From contig JACKIU010000001.1 in the NCBI GenBank assembly GCA_020638295.1, positions 310,001 through 374,000 of the forward strand: 64,000 nt of DNA, given 5' to 3'. A program made the translations under genes and the position numbers. The notes below the pieces were generated by a model. That model did not search any database and had not been told where the DNA came from. It was given only the letters and a program-made list of their open reading frames with translations. The stretch comes from Rhodospirillales bacterium. GTDB lineage: Bacteria > Pseudomonadota > Alphaproteobacteria > Micavibrionales > Micavibrionaceae. Position 1 is the stretch's first letter. The number at the start of each line of letters is the position of its first letter. Positions 7,685-15,029 of this stretch are shown here, in pieces.

Positions 7685-9012
7685 TACCCTACCCCCAAAA
7701 TCCGGGCGAGGCGGGTAAAGCCTTCCTCAATCGATGAGTGGTCGTTTTTGTGCTGGGTGAGAAAGTCCTCGATTTGCGGATAAAGGACCAAAGCCTCGTC
7801 GACTGCGGAGTCCGAACCGCGTCGATAGGCACCGAGACGGATGAGTTCGGCCATATCCTCGTAGGTTGTAACGACCTGTTTGGCCCGTTTGATGATTTCA
7901 TTTTGTTCATCGCTGAGCACGCCGGGCATGGACCGCGAAATGGATTTCAGAACATTGATCGCCGGGTAGCGGCCGCGGTCGGCGATTTCGCGCTCCATAA
8001 CGATGTGACCGTCGACGATTCCGCGCACGGCATCGGAAATGGGTTCGTTGTGGTCATCCCCTTCGACCAAAACCGAGAACAGCCCTGTGATGGAGCCTTC
8101 GCCGGGCGCGCCAGGTCCGGCGCGCTCCAGCAGGCGCGAGAGTTCGCCGAATGTCGTGGGCGGATAACCTTTCGAGGTTGGCGGCTCGCCGGCGGACAGG
8201 CCGATTTCACGCTGGGCCATGGCAAAGCGGGTGACCGAGTCGATCAGGCAGAGGACCTGTCGCCCCTGGGTGCGGAAATATTCGGATACGGCGAGGGTGA
8301 CATAGGCGGCCTGACGGCGCATCAGGGCCGGTTCATCGCCGGTGGCGACAATGACCACAGAGCGGGCCAGCCCGTCGGGGCCGAGGTCGTCTTCGAGGAA
8401 TTCCTGTACCTCCCTGCCCCGTTCGCCGACCAGACCGATGACCGAAACATCGGCGGTGGTATAGCGCGCCATCATAGAGAGCAGCACCGATTTCCCCACA
8501 CCGGAGCCGGAGAAAATGCCCATCCGCTGGCCCTGACAGGTGGCCAGAAACGTATTGACTGCGCGCACGCCCAGATCAAGCTGTTTGCCAAGGCGCTGGC
8601 GGGAATGCGGCGGGGGCGGTTTATTTTTCAGCGGGACAGGCGTTCCGCCCTGCGGCAGCGGGCCTTTGCCGTCAATCGGCTCGCCCATGCCGTTGATGAC
8701 GCGGCCCAGCCAGCGCTCATCCGGCGTGATCACCGGCGGGGTATCCTGAATAAAGGCTTTGCAGCCCAGCCCTACGCCTTCGAGCGTGCCGAAGGGCATC
8801 AGCAAGGCATGGCCGTCCTTAAAGCCGACAACTTCGCAGGGGATATTCTGGCCTTTATGCGGGCGCAGATGAACATGCGCGCCGATGGACAGGCCAGCGC
8901 CGAAGCCGGCGATTTCCACCAAAAGCCCGAGGATTTTGGTGACTTCGCCATAGGTTTCGGTCTGGGTGAGGCCCTTGATCCGGGCATCCATTTGTTCGGC
9001 TAGACGGTCCAT
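7681..9012 (-). CDS. fliI: flagellum-specific ATPase FliI
   Basis: FliI is the F1-beta-like ATPase that energises flagellar type III export at the cytoplasmic membrane. The 443-residue protein has the P-loop GSGVGKS at about 169-175, the GLVGERGREVQEFLE segment diagnostic of type III ATPases, and the Walker B strand VLCLIDSVTRFA. The helix SAGEPPTSKGYPPTTFGELSR-like segment typical of the family follows. Length is normal. It is expected to work with FliJ (6760-7188) and with a FliH not seen in this window. The start ATG lies about 80 bases from the divergent DnaA-like gene. Confidence 0.95.
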   Translation of the reverse strand: MDRLAEQMDARIKGLTQTETYGEVTKILGLLVEIAGFGAGLSIGAHVHLRPHKGQNIPCEVVGFKDGHALLMPFGTLEGVGLGCKAFIQDTPPVITPDERWLGRVINGMGEPIDGKGPLPQGGTPVPLKNKPPPPHSRQRLGKQLDLGVRAVNTFLATCQGQRMGIFSGSGVGKSVLLSMMARYTTADVSVIGLVGERGREVQEFLEDDLGPDGLARSVVIVATGDEPALMRRQAAYVTLAVSEYFRTQGRQVLCLIDSVTRFAMAQREIGLSAGEPPTSKGYPPTTFGELSRLLERAGPGAPGEGSITGLFSVLVEGDDHNEPISDAVRGIVDGHIVMEREIADRGRYPAINVLKSISRSMPGVLSDEQNEIIKRAKQVVTTYEDMAELIRLGAYRRGSDSAVDEALVLYPQIEDFLTQHKNDHSSIEEGFTRLARILGVGY

Positions 9013-9092
9013 GGGGGTATATTAACGGAAATTTATGGTTTTCAGAACTATCATCTGGAAGTTATTTGTAACCACTAAATGTTGTGAATACC

Positions 9093-9413
9093 ATGGATGA
9101 AAATAAAAAACCGACGCTTGCACATATAAAACGCGCCGTTGCGCGGCATCGAGGCATTCCGGTCAAAGAGATGATGGTCTCCGGAAGTTCGAAACGACAC
9201 GCGCATGAACGCCGTTTGGTTATCTCACTGGCCTTTCGCTTAGGCCATAAAGGTGATGAGATCGCGAAGGTTTTAGGCTACAAAAACGCGAATAATCTTT
9301 CGACTATATTTGAGGGTACTTTGAGGGAGGAAAAAAGTACGAAAAGTTGTTTTAAATCGGATCTCGGCGCAATAGAAGAAGAACTCGGTATTTCCATTGA
9401 TAACGGCCCCTAA
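9093..9413 (+). CDS. DnaA domain-IV-like DNA-binding protein
   Basis: A roughly 106-residue protein resembling only the C-terminal DNA-binding domain of the replication initiator DnaA. IKRAVARHRGIPVKEM is followed by a basic helix (RHAHERRLVISLAFRLG) and then DEIAKVLGYKNANNLSTI, in place of the DnaA signature that reads the DnaA box. There is no AAA+ domain. A GTG at 9084 is in frame, but the ATG at 9093 is the likelier start. Stand-alone domain-IV proteins occur in alphaproteobacteria, and some act as transcription factors or modulate DnaA. Its position between fliI and ctrA suggests a cell-cycle or motility role, which is inference. Confidence 0.6.
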   Translation: MDENKKPTLAHIKRAVARHRGIPVKEMMVSGSSKRHAHERRLVISLAFRLGHKGDEIAKVLGYKNANNLSTIFEGTLREEKSTKSCFKSDLGAIEEELGISIDNGP

Positions 9414-9495
9414 AGTCCGTGTTTATCTGCGCACATCTTTGGTTTAATCTCTTTGGAGTTTAATTCCCCGCCGCTTGCGGCGTATAAAAAACAAC

Positions 9496-9553
9496 GGGGA
9501 CACAGTAGTATTGTGTCCCCCACGCTTTTGATACCCCGCCCCTTGTGGCGGGG
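9496..9553. terminator. two GC-rich stem-loops after the DnaA-like gene
   Basis: GGGGACACA (9496-9504) pairs with TGTGTCCCC (9512-9520) as a perfect nine-base stem with a seven-base loop. CCCCGCC (9534-9540) then pairs with GGCGGGG (9547-9553). Only a short T-rich stretch (CTTTTG) follows the first stem, so termination is plausible but not certain. Confidence 0.4.
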
Positions 9554-9568
9554 GCGTTCATTCACCCC

Positions 9569-9725
9569 ATTCTCAACTTCCTGAAAGCTTAACCCGTGCA
9601 AAATTCCCGTAACCCCGGCGAAAGCCGTGGGCTATAGAGACTTAAGAAAGATTTTATAGGCCCCGGGTCAAGCCCGGGGTTACAATTTTTTCTTCTTTTT
9701 CAGGTCTTTAAAAGAAGTTGAGAAT
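9569..9725. repeat. palindromic repeat copy A upstream of ctrA
   Basis: Bounded by the inverted arms ATTCTCAACTTC (9569-9580) and GAAGTTGAGAAT (9714-9725). It contains a GC-rich hairpin (CCCCGGG 9661-9667 with CCCGGGG 9673-9679) followed by a T run, then a TTCTTCTTTTTCAGG stretch. A second, diverged copy with the same order of parts lies at 9811-9958. The internal hairpin with its T run could act as a terminator. Confidence 0.65.
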
Positions 9726-9810
9726 AGAGTTTTTCTTTATTGAACGTTCAGCGAAATTAGAAAAACCGGGTGAGGGGGTGGAGGAATTTTATCTTCTCTG
9801 CATAAGCGCT

Positions 9811-9958
9811 ATTCTCAACTTCGTTTTTCGAAGAAAAACCGAAACCCCGCATTCAATGCGGGTCTATGGGGATTTGCAGTCGATACGATGGACCCCGTTT
9901 TAAAAACGGGGTTTCGTTTCTTCTTGTTTTTCAGGGCGTTGAAAAAAGTTGAGAATTG
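9811..9958. repeat. palindromic repeat copy B upstream of ctrA
   Basis: Bounded by ATTCTCAACTTC (9811-9822) and AAGTTGAGAATT. It has internal CCCCG/CGGGG hairpins and the stretch TTCTTGTTTTTCAGGGCGTT, which aligns with TTCTTCTTTTTCAGGTCTTT of copy A. The element is bracketed by a direct repeat, TCTGCATAA, at 9797-9805 and 9961-9969. Nothing else is recognised in the 9414-10101 intergenic region apart from these repeats, the hairpins and the TTAA cluster. Confidence 0.6.
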
Positions 9959-9977
9959 GGTCTGCATAAACCATTTG

Positions 9978-10022
9978 TTAACCTTGTTAATATTTGTTAA
10001 TATAGTTGTTAAGAAAGTTTAA
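9978..10022 (+). promoter_or_regulatory. TTAA cluster, probable CtrA autoregulatory region
   Basis: Five TTAA half-sites start at 9978, 9987, 9997, 10009 and 10019, four of them within TTGTTAA. CtrA binds TTAA half-sites seven bases apart; the spacers here are 5, 6, 8 and 6, so no pair fits exactly, but the density is striking. The cluster lies 80-124 bases before the ctrA start. A GANTC site (GAATC, 10091-10095) lies just before the start codon, recalling methylation control of ctrA in Caulobacter. Confidence 0.55.
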
Positions 10023-10101
10023 CGAGGTGTGGTGCAATACCCCCTTGATGAAAACTTGAAAACAAACTGACCAGATCGAAAAACACAAGGGAATCAATAT
10101 T

Positions 10102-10803
10102 ATGCGCGTACTCCTCGTAGAAGACGACAGTTCTACCGCCAAGAGCATCGAATTGATGCTGAAATCCGAAGGCTATGTCATTGACACGACCGATCTGGGC
10201 GAAGACGGCCTGGAAATCGGCAAGATTTATGATTACGACATCATTATTCTCGATTTGATGCTGCCGGATATGGACGGCTACGATGTTCTGAAAGCCCTGC
10301 GCGACGCGAAGGTCGAAACGCCGATTTTGATTCTCTCCGGCCTGACCGAGCTGGATAACAAGATCAAGGGCCTTGGCTATGGCGCTGATGATTACCTGAC
10401 CAAGCCGTTTGACAAGCGTGAGTTGATCGCCCGGATTCAAGCGATTGTCCGTCGTTCACAAGGTCATTCACAAAGCGTGATCGAGACCGGCAAAGTGTGC
10501 GTCAATCTGGATACGCGCACGGTTGAAGTCGGCGGTCAGCCGCTGCACCTGACCGGCAAGGAATACGGAATTATCGAGCTGTTATCCTTGCGCAAGGGCA
10601 CGACGCTGACCAAGGAAATGTTCCTGAATCACCTTTATGGCGGGATGGACGAGCCGGAAGTGAAAATTATCGACGTGTTTATCTGCAAGCTGCGCAAGAA
10701 AATCCAAGATGCCGCCGATGGCGATAACTATATCGAAACCGTCTGGGGCCGCGGCTATGTGCTGCGCGATCCGCAGGAAGCCAGCAAGGCGGCGAGTGGA
10801 TAG
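10102..10803 (+). CDS. ctrA: cell-cycle master response regulator CtrA
   Basis: A 233-residue OmpR-type response regulator. The receiver domain has the acidic pair in LLVEDD, the phosphorylation site Asp51 (IILDLMLPDMDGYD) and Lys101 (LTKPFDK). The winged-helix domain contains NHLYGGMDEPEVKIIDVFIC, a signature that separates CtrA from other OmpR-family members. In alphaproteobacteria CtrA is phosphorylated through CckA and ChpT and controls flagellar, chemotaxis and cell-cycle genes. A ChpT-like gene lies at 44091-44738, and candidate CtrA sites occur elsewhere in this window. The ATG follows AAGGGAATCAATATT. Placement near fliI is common in non-Caulobacter lineages. Confidence 0.95.
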   Translation: MRVLLVEDDSSTAKSIELMLKSEGYVIDTTDLGEDGLEIGKIYDYDIIILDLMLPDMDGYDVLKALRDAKVETPILILSGLTELDNKIKGLGYGADDYLTKPFDKRELIARIQAIVRRSQGHSQSVIETGKVCVNLDTRTVEVGGQPLHLTGKEYGIIELLSLRKGTTLTKEMFLNHLYGGMDEPEVKIIDVFICKLRKKIQDAADGDNYIETVWGRGYVLRDPQEASKAASG

Positions 10804-10809
10804 TGGAGG

Positions 10810-11181
10810 TTAGATGTCCTCTAACGACATTCCTCTAGGTAGCACGCATTCTCCGAATGTGCCGTTGTCCGATTTGCTTGTGTCGTGAACGTCTAGATCG
10901 TCCAAGCCTTCAATCGTTTTTACTACGAAGGTCTCTGCAACTGGGTCTTTTTCCCAGGAAAATTGGACATCCTGACCAAGAATACTGGCAGGCTTATGTG
11001 CAATTGATCTGAAAACATTTCTTGGAAGATACGCTTTTTGTTTTTGTCCTTGGCCGTCCTGAAACTCTATGGCTACGGGAGTTAGGCCATGTTCTCTAAA
11101 ATTATAAGACAGTCCTGCTGAGCGAAATGTTCCGTCAGCGCCCTCCCAATCATTTATAATTGTTCCGGTTGATTGTGTCAT
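10810..11181 (-). CDS. small protein of unknown function with a poly-G promoter
   Basis: A 123-residue soluble protein starting MTQSTGTIINDWEG. The ATG at 11181 is chosen because AGAGGAG stands just before it; earlier in-frame starts run back into the promoter and towards pgsA. The pattern of short strands (AIEFQDGQGQKQKAYLPR, then VQFSWEKDPVAETFVVK) suggests a small beta-barrel of cold-shock or OB type, but no family is recognised. It is solitary, AT-richer than its neighbours and convergent with ctrA, ending six bases from it. Transcription may be phase-variable because of the nine-G tract in its promoter. Confidence 0.6.
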   Translation of the reverse strand: MTQSTGTIINDWEGADGTFRSAGLSYNFREHGLTPVAIEFQDGQGQKQKAYLPRNVFRSIAHKPASILGQDVQFSWEKDPVAETFVVKTIEGLDDLDVHDTSKSDNGTFGECVLPRGMSLEDI

Positions 11182-11212
11182 TTTTTCTCCTCTTTTTACT
11201 TTATGAATGTTC

Positions 11213-11243
11213 ATTCTACCCCCCCCCATGAACATTATGTCAA
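11213..11243 (-). promoter_or_regulatory. promoter with a nine-G tract in the spacer
   Basis: On the minus strand, TTGACA (11243-11238) and TAGAAT (11218-11213) are 19 bases apart, and nine of those bases are an uninterrupted G run (C run 11219-11227 on the plus strand). Loss of two G would give the optimal 17-base spacing. This is the geometry of known phase-variable promoters. Confidence 0.6.
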
Positions 11244-11294
11244 TATTAAACTGCGCTTCTCGACTTTGTTTGTTATGGTGTCTAAAATAATCCG

Positions 11295-11843
11295 ATGTGG
11301 ACGATTCCGAATATATTGACCGTGGGGCGGATGGCGTTGCTGCCGGTGATGGTGGCGTTGTTCTTTGTGCCGTTCGCATGGGCGGCGTGGACGTGCCTTG
11401 GCCTATACATTATCGGCGCGGTGACGGATTTCCTCGACGGGTGGATCGCGCGGCGCTTTAACCTGCAGAGCGAATTCGGCGCGATGATCGATCCGATTTC
11501 CGACAAGGTTTTTGTCGTGACCATTATGCTGATGCTGGTGGCGGTGGGGCGGATCGACGGGCTGATGGTTTTATCGGTCGTTATTATTATCGTGCGGGAA
11601 TTTATCGTTTCGGGGCTGCGGGAGTATCTGGGGCCGAAAGGCGTTAAACTTCCCGTTACCAAACTCGCAAAATGGAAAACAACTTTGCAAATGGCGGCGC
11701 TGGGGTTTTTAATTGTCGGGCCGTATATGTTTTTGACGACCCTGATCGGGAATATCGCGCTGGCGGGCGCGACGGTGCTGACCCTGATCACCGGTTGGGG
11801 ATACATGAAGACGGGCATGGACGTTATCAGGAAAATGCCTTAA
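11295..11843 (+). CDS. pgsA: CDP-diacylglycerol-glycerol-3-phosphate 3-phosphatidyltransferase
   Basis: PgsA makes phosphatidylglycerol phosphate from CDP-diacylglycerol and glycerol-3-phosphate in the inner membrane. The CDP-alcohol phosphotransferase motif D-G-x2-A-R-x8-G-x3-D-x3-D is complete: Asp48-Gly49, Ala52-Arg53, Gly62, Asp66 and Asp70. Several hydrophobic helices fill the rest of the 182 residues, a normal length. It starts MWTIPNILTVGRM, typical of the family. It is followed nine bases later by pyrD on the same strand and lies 113 bases from the divergent poly-G-promoter gene. Confidence 0.93.
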   Translation: MWTIPNILTVGRMALLPVMVALFFVPFAWAAWTCLGLYIIGAVTDFLDGWIARRFNLQSEFGAMIDPISDKVFVVTIMLMLVAVGRIDGLMVLSVVIIIVREFIVSGLREYLGPKGVKLPVTKLAKWKTTLQMAALGFLIVGPYMFLTTLIGNIALAGATVLTLITGWGYMKTGMDVIRKMP

Positions 11844-11852
11844 ACCAGTAAT

Positions 11853-12929
11853 ATGGTTGATCTTTACAAGCTTGTCCGTCCGTTTGTGTTTTTGATGGCG
11901 CCTGAACAGGCGCACAGGGTGACGATTCACGCTTTGAAAGCCGGGCTGGTCCCGGCTGCGCCAAAAATTGACGCCCCCGCTCTGGAGCAGACGTTATGGG
12001 GATTAAAGTTTCCGACACCCATCGGGCTGGCCGCCGGGTTTGATAAAAATGCGCAAGTGATCGGCCCGGCGTTTGGCTTGGGTTTTGGCTTTGTCGAAGC
12101 CGGTACGGTCACCCCCAAGCCGCAGCACGGCAATCCGCCCCCGCGGATTTTCCGCGATCCGCCAAACGGGGCGGTGATCAACCGTATGGGCTTTCCCAGC
12201 GCAGGGATGAATGCTTTTAAAGCCAATCTTGAGCAGTTCCTGAGCCGTAAAGACCGCCCGCGCGGGGTGGTGGGCTTGAATATCGGGATGAATAAAAGCC
12301 AGACCGAGCCGTCGAAAGATTACGGTGCGCTAATCCGCATGCTCGGGCCGATGGCCGACTATATAACGATCAATATTTCCTCGCCCAATACGCCGGGGCT
12401 ACGGGATTTGCAGAGCCGGGAGCCGTTGCTGGAGTTGCTCGAAGCCGTGCATGAAGAACGGCGCAAGGCGTGCGGCGACCACCCGCCGCCGGTTCTGGTC
12501 AAGCTGGCGCCCGATCTGGATGAGGCACAGCAGGAAGATCTGGCCAAGGCGGCGCTTGACGGCGGTGCGGACGGCCTTGTTCTGACCAATACCACGCTGG
12601 AGCGCCCGGATTATTTAGACGCGGACTTTGCCGCGGAAAAAGGCGGGCTGAGCGGCCAGCCCCTCACCGATACATCGACGCGGGTCATTCATAACTTTTA
12701 CCGCCTGACAGGTGGGAAGCTGCCGATTATCGGGGTGGGCGGCATTGGTAATGCGCGCCAAGCCTATGACAAGATCAAGGCCGGGGCGAGTCTGGTGCAG
12801 CTATACAGCGCGCTGGTCTACGAGGGGCCGTACGTGGCCCATGCAATCAATCGCGGGTTATTGGCGCTTTTGCAGCGCGATGGTTATACTGATATTTCGC
12901 AGGCCGTGGGAGCAGCGCATGGCGATTAA
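11853..12929 (+). CDS. pyrD: dihydroorotate dehydrogenase (quinone), class 2
   Basis: PyrD oxidises dihydroorotate to orotate with FMN and passes electrons to the quinone pool, the fourth step of pyrimidine synthesis. The N-terminal amphipathic membrane-binding segment (VDLYKLVRPFVFLMAPEQAH) marks class 2. FMN and substrate sites follow: GLAAGFDKNAQ, GFVEAGTVTPKPQHGNP, NRMGFPSAGM, the catalytic-Ser region ITINISSPNTPGLR, and GVGGIGNARQAYDKIKAGAS. The length of 358 residues is normal. It shares an 11-base overlap with the following TipF-like gene, so the two are probably co-transcribed. Confidence 0.95.
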   Translation: MVDLYKLVRPFVFLMAPEQAHRVTIHALKAGLVPAAPKIDAPALEQTLWGLKFPTPIGLAAGFDKNAQVIGPAFGLGFGFVEAGTVTPKPQHGNPPPRIFRDPPNGAVINRMGFPSAGMNAFKANLEQFLSRKDRPRGVVGLNIGMNKSQTEPSKDYGALIRMLGPMADYITINISSPNTPGLRDLQSREPLLELLEAVHEERRKACGDHPPPVLVKLAPDLDEAQQEDLAKAALDGGADGLVLTNTTLERPDYLDADFAAEKGGLSGQPLTDTSTRVIHNFYRLTGGKLPIIGVGGIGNARQAYDKIKAGASLVQLYSALVYEGPYVAHAINRGLLALLQRDGYTDISQAVGAAHGD

Positions 12930-14205
12930 AAAACGCAAAACCAAAGCCCGCAAACGCGGTTTCAAGCACTGGCCGCGGGCGGTGCTGATTGCGGCTGTTT
13001 TTAGCGCAGCCGTGTGCGTTGCGTTCTTGAGTTTTATCTCTATTCCGCTGGCTTTGCTGGCTTTGGGGGTTTTCGGGCTGGTCGGCATGATTGAGGCCGA
13101 AGCCTATGACCGCAGCCTTTGGGAACAGGCCGCCTCGTTTAAGTTTAAAACGCTGAAAGACGGTCAGGATGCGCTGCAAAAGCAAACGGCGCAAAACACC
13201 CGCGATCTGGCGGCGTTGAAACGCGCGGCGCCGGACGCGGGTTCCGGTGATGCGGATGAGGATTTCCTGAGCGTCGAAGCGCCGAGTAAGCGCGCGCGCC
13301 TGCCGCTAAACCTCGACACACGCGAACTGCCGCGCAGTCCACGGGCGGTGAAACCGTCGAAGATCGCGCCGGTTTCGCCCGCGCAGATGACGGATGATAC
13401 TTTTGAGGACCTCAGCGACAGCATTGTGCGCGAGTTGGTTCATCACGCTCTGCATGAAAAACGCGTCGATGTGTTCGTCCAGCCGATCCAGCGCCTGCCA
13501 CAACGTCAGACACGCTTTTACGAAATGTTTGCGCGCATCCGCGCGCGGCCGGGACAATATCTGCCGGCCAGCCGGTATATGGAGGTTGCCGAACAGGATA
13601 ATCTGGATCATGAGATTGATGCTTTGCTGCTGCTGCATTGCCTGAAAACCATTCAGGGCAGCGCACATGTCAAACGCGCCGCGCCGTTTTTTATCAATAT
13701 CAAAAACGCAACGCTCAAAAACGGGGTATTTATGAAACGGTTGCTCGGGTTTGTGGCGAAGAATCGTGAGCTGGCGCCGCGGCTGGTGTTTGAAATTCGC
13801 CAGAGCGATTTTGATGCGATGGAACCGGCGTTGCTTGAGATTATGCGCGGTCTGGGCGCGCTGGGCTGTAGCTTTTCATTGGAGCAAGTCGATAATTTGC
13901 AGATTGATGTCGCCGATCTGATGCACTTTAAAGTGCGCTATGTGAAGATTGATACCGCGCAGTTGTTGCAGGCGGGTGGAAACAGTAAGGATTTTGCCAC
14001 GCTTAACAAAGCCAAGCGCAAGCTTGAGGCCAATGGGATTGGGGTGATTGCGACGAAGATCGAAACCGAAGAGCAGATGCGCAGTCTTTTGGATTTTGAC
14101 CTGCATTACGGGCAGGGCTATTTGTTCGGCAAGCCGGAGCTGGAAGGCGCGTATAAAAACCGCGCTCGCATCCGGCGCAAAGGCGTGGTTGAAGATGTGG
14201 CGTAA
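12919..14205 (+). CDS. tipF: TipF-like membrane protein with a degenerate EAL domain
   Basis: The ATG at 12919 overlaps the end of pyrD. The 428-residue protein has a basic N-terminus, two adjacent hydrophobic segments at about 15-55, a coiled-coil-like linker (QDALQKQTAQNTRDLAALK), a variable charged stretch, and an EAL-type domain from about residue 165. The domain is degenerate. The EAL position reads YEMFARIR, and SLEQVDN stands where DDFG should be, so the metal-binding Asp pair is lost. KID (VKIDTAQL) and the terminal QGYLFGKPE are kept. This layout is that of TipF, a c-di-GMP receptor needed for flagellum placement in Caulobacter. An enzymatically inactive effector-binding role is likely. 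Confidence 0.7.
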   Translation: MAIKKRKTKARKRGFKHWPRAVLIAAVFSAAVCVAFLSFISIPLALLALGVFGLVGMIEAEAYDRSLWEQAASFKFKTLKDGQDALQKQTAQNTRDLAALKRAAPDAGSGDADEDFLSVEAPSKRARLPLNLDTRELPRSPRAVKPSKIAPVSPAQMTDDTFEDLSDSIVRELVHHALHEKRVDVFVQPIQRLPQRQTRFYEMFARIRARPGQYLPASRYMEVAEQDNLDHEIDALLLLHCLKTIQGSAHVKRAAPFFINIKNATLKNGVFMKRLLGFVAKNRELAPRLVFEIRQSDFDAMEPALLEIMRGLGALGCSFSLEQVDNLQIDVADLMHFKVRYVKIDTAQLLQAGGNSKDFATLNKAKRKLEANGIGVIATKIETEEQMRSLLDFDLHYGQGYLFGKPELEGAYKNRARIRRKGVVEDVA

Positions 14206-14233
14206 AGATTGTGTTGAGATGAATTTAAAAATT

Positions 14234-14854
14234 TTAAAAAATACCCGGGCGATGTTCCCAAAGGTTTTTTTGTTGCAAGTTGTAGGAAGCTGCCGCAATA
14301 TCCAGTATGTCTTCGACGGCGTCATCAAAATATGTGAAGCCATGCCGAGTAATAATTTTACACAGTCCAATACCATCCCATAACCAATATTTAGGCTCTC
14401 CTATGTAGTTTAATTCGTCGAAAAGTGAGCTAATGAGACTTGGCGGAGGATCGGCGAATCCTCCTGTGCGCGTCGTTCGGTATTTATTATATGTAAGACG
14501 GTAAAAATTATAATGTTCTTCATCATGGTCAAAGACTCGGCTTATCCTGTGCGATATCCCATAGCTTACTTTTGGATGGAAACCATACATGAGTTGCCAG
14601 CGATCTTCCCAGCCGCTTTTTAACTTGTGGTATGGATGCGGCACAACCGCTCCCTGTTTAAATATCTGCACAGGAGCGCCTTTCAATTTTTCATCGATGG
14701 CCGCCTTCAGTTCAGCCAATCTTTTATATTGAAGTTCTCCAACTTTATCAGGCGGATCTGGTTGTCTTACTTGCTCGAATGCCTCGGTAGACGTCTTTTT
14801 TTTGCGCCCCGTTTCGCCAACATCCCTTGCTCGTTCTAAGAAATCTTTATTCAT
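14234..14854 (-). CDS. solitary protein of unknown function
   Basis: A 206-residue soluble protein beginning MNKDFLERARDVGETGRKKK. The start at 14854 is chosen for its strong GGGAGGAAG ribosome site; an in-frame extension upstream has none. The centre is rich in aromatic and basic residues (HYNFYRLTYNKYRTTRTGG). No domain, signal peptide or membrane segment is recognised. A minus-strand TTGACA lies at 14909-14914. It is isolated between the tipF and yejA transcription units and is AT-rich relative to both. Confidence 0.6.
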   Translation of the reverse strand: MNKDFLERARDVGETGRKKKTSTEAFEQVRQPDPPDKVGELQYKRLAELKAAIDEKLKGAPVQIFKQGAVVPHPYHKLKSGWEDRWQLMYGFHPKVSYGISHRISRVFDHDEEHYNFYRLTYNKYRTTRTGGFADPPPSLISSLFDELNYIGEPKYWLWDGIGLCKIITRHGFTYFDDAVEDILDIAAASYNLQQKNLWEHRPGIF

Positions 14855-15029
14855 TACTTCCTCCCAAAGCTTTGCAAGAAAACACACTAACCACAGTTAA
14901 CATAATATTGTCAAGTTTTATACCTGTCCTGATTTAAGGATTTCTCATGAATTGAAAATTAGTTCTTCGTGGCTTTGTGTCTTCCTGTTAAAACGTCTAC
15001 ATGAATTTGCCCCGTTAAAAGGATTTGCA

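Noticed and set aside
7738..9003. A 421-codon open frame opposite fliI, with comparably long antisense frames opposite the FliK-like gene (4630-5385), yejA (15636-16487) and lepA (61467-62573)
   Set aside because: Each is the mirror of a well-supported gene with high third-position GC, has no ribosome site and no recognisable protein features.
9569..9958. The four GTTGAGAAT-type copies were considered as a CRISPR-like or iteron array
   Set aside because: Orientation alternates in two inverted pairs, spacing is irregular (about 85-155 bases), and there is no regular repeat-spacer pattern or nearby cas or rep gene.
9978..10022. Calling exact CtrA full sites in the ctrA promoter
   Set aside because: None of the adjacent TTAA pairs has the seven-base spacer (they are 5, 6, 8 and 6), so only a TTAA cluster is claimed.
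12712..12918. An upstream in-frame extension of the TipF-like gene
   Set aside because: It lies wholly inside pyrD in another frame, begins with a GTG without a ribosome site, and encodes a Trp/Arg-rich stretch typical of non-coding frames.
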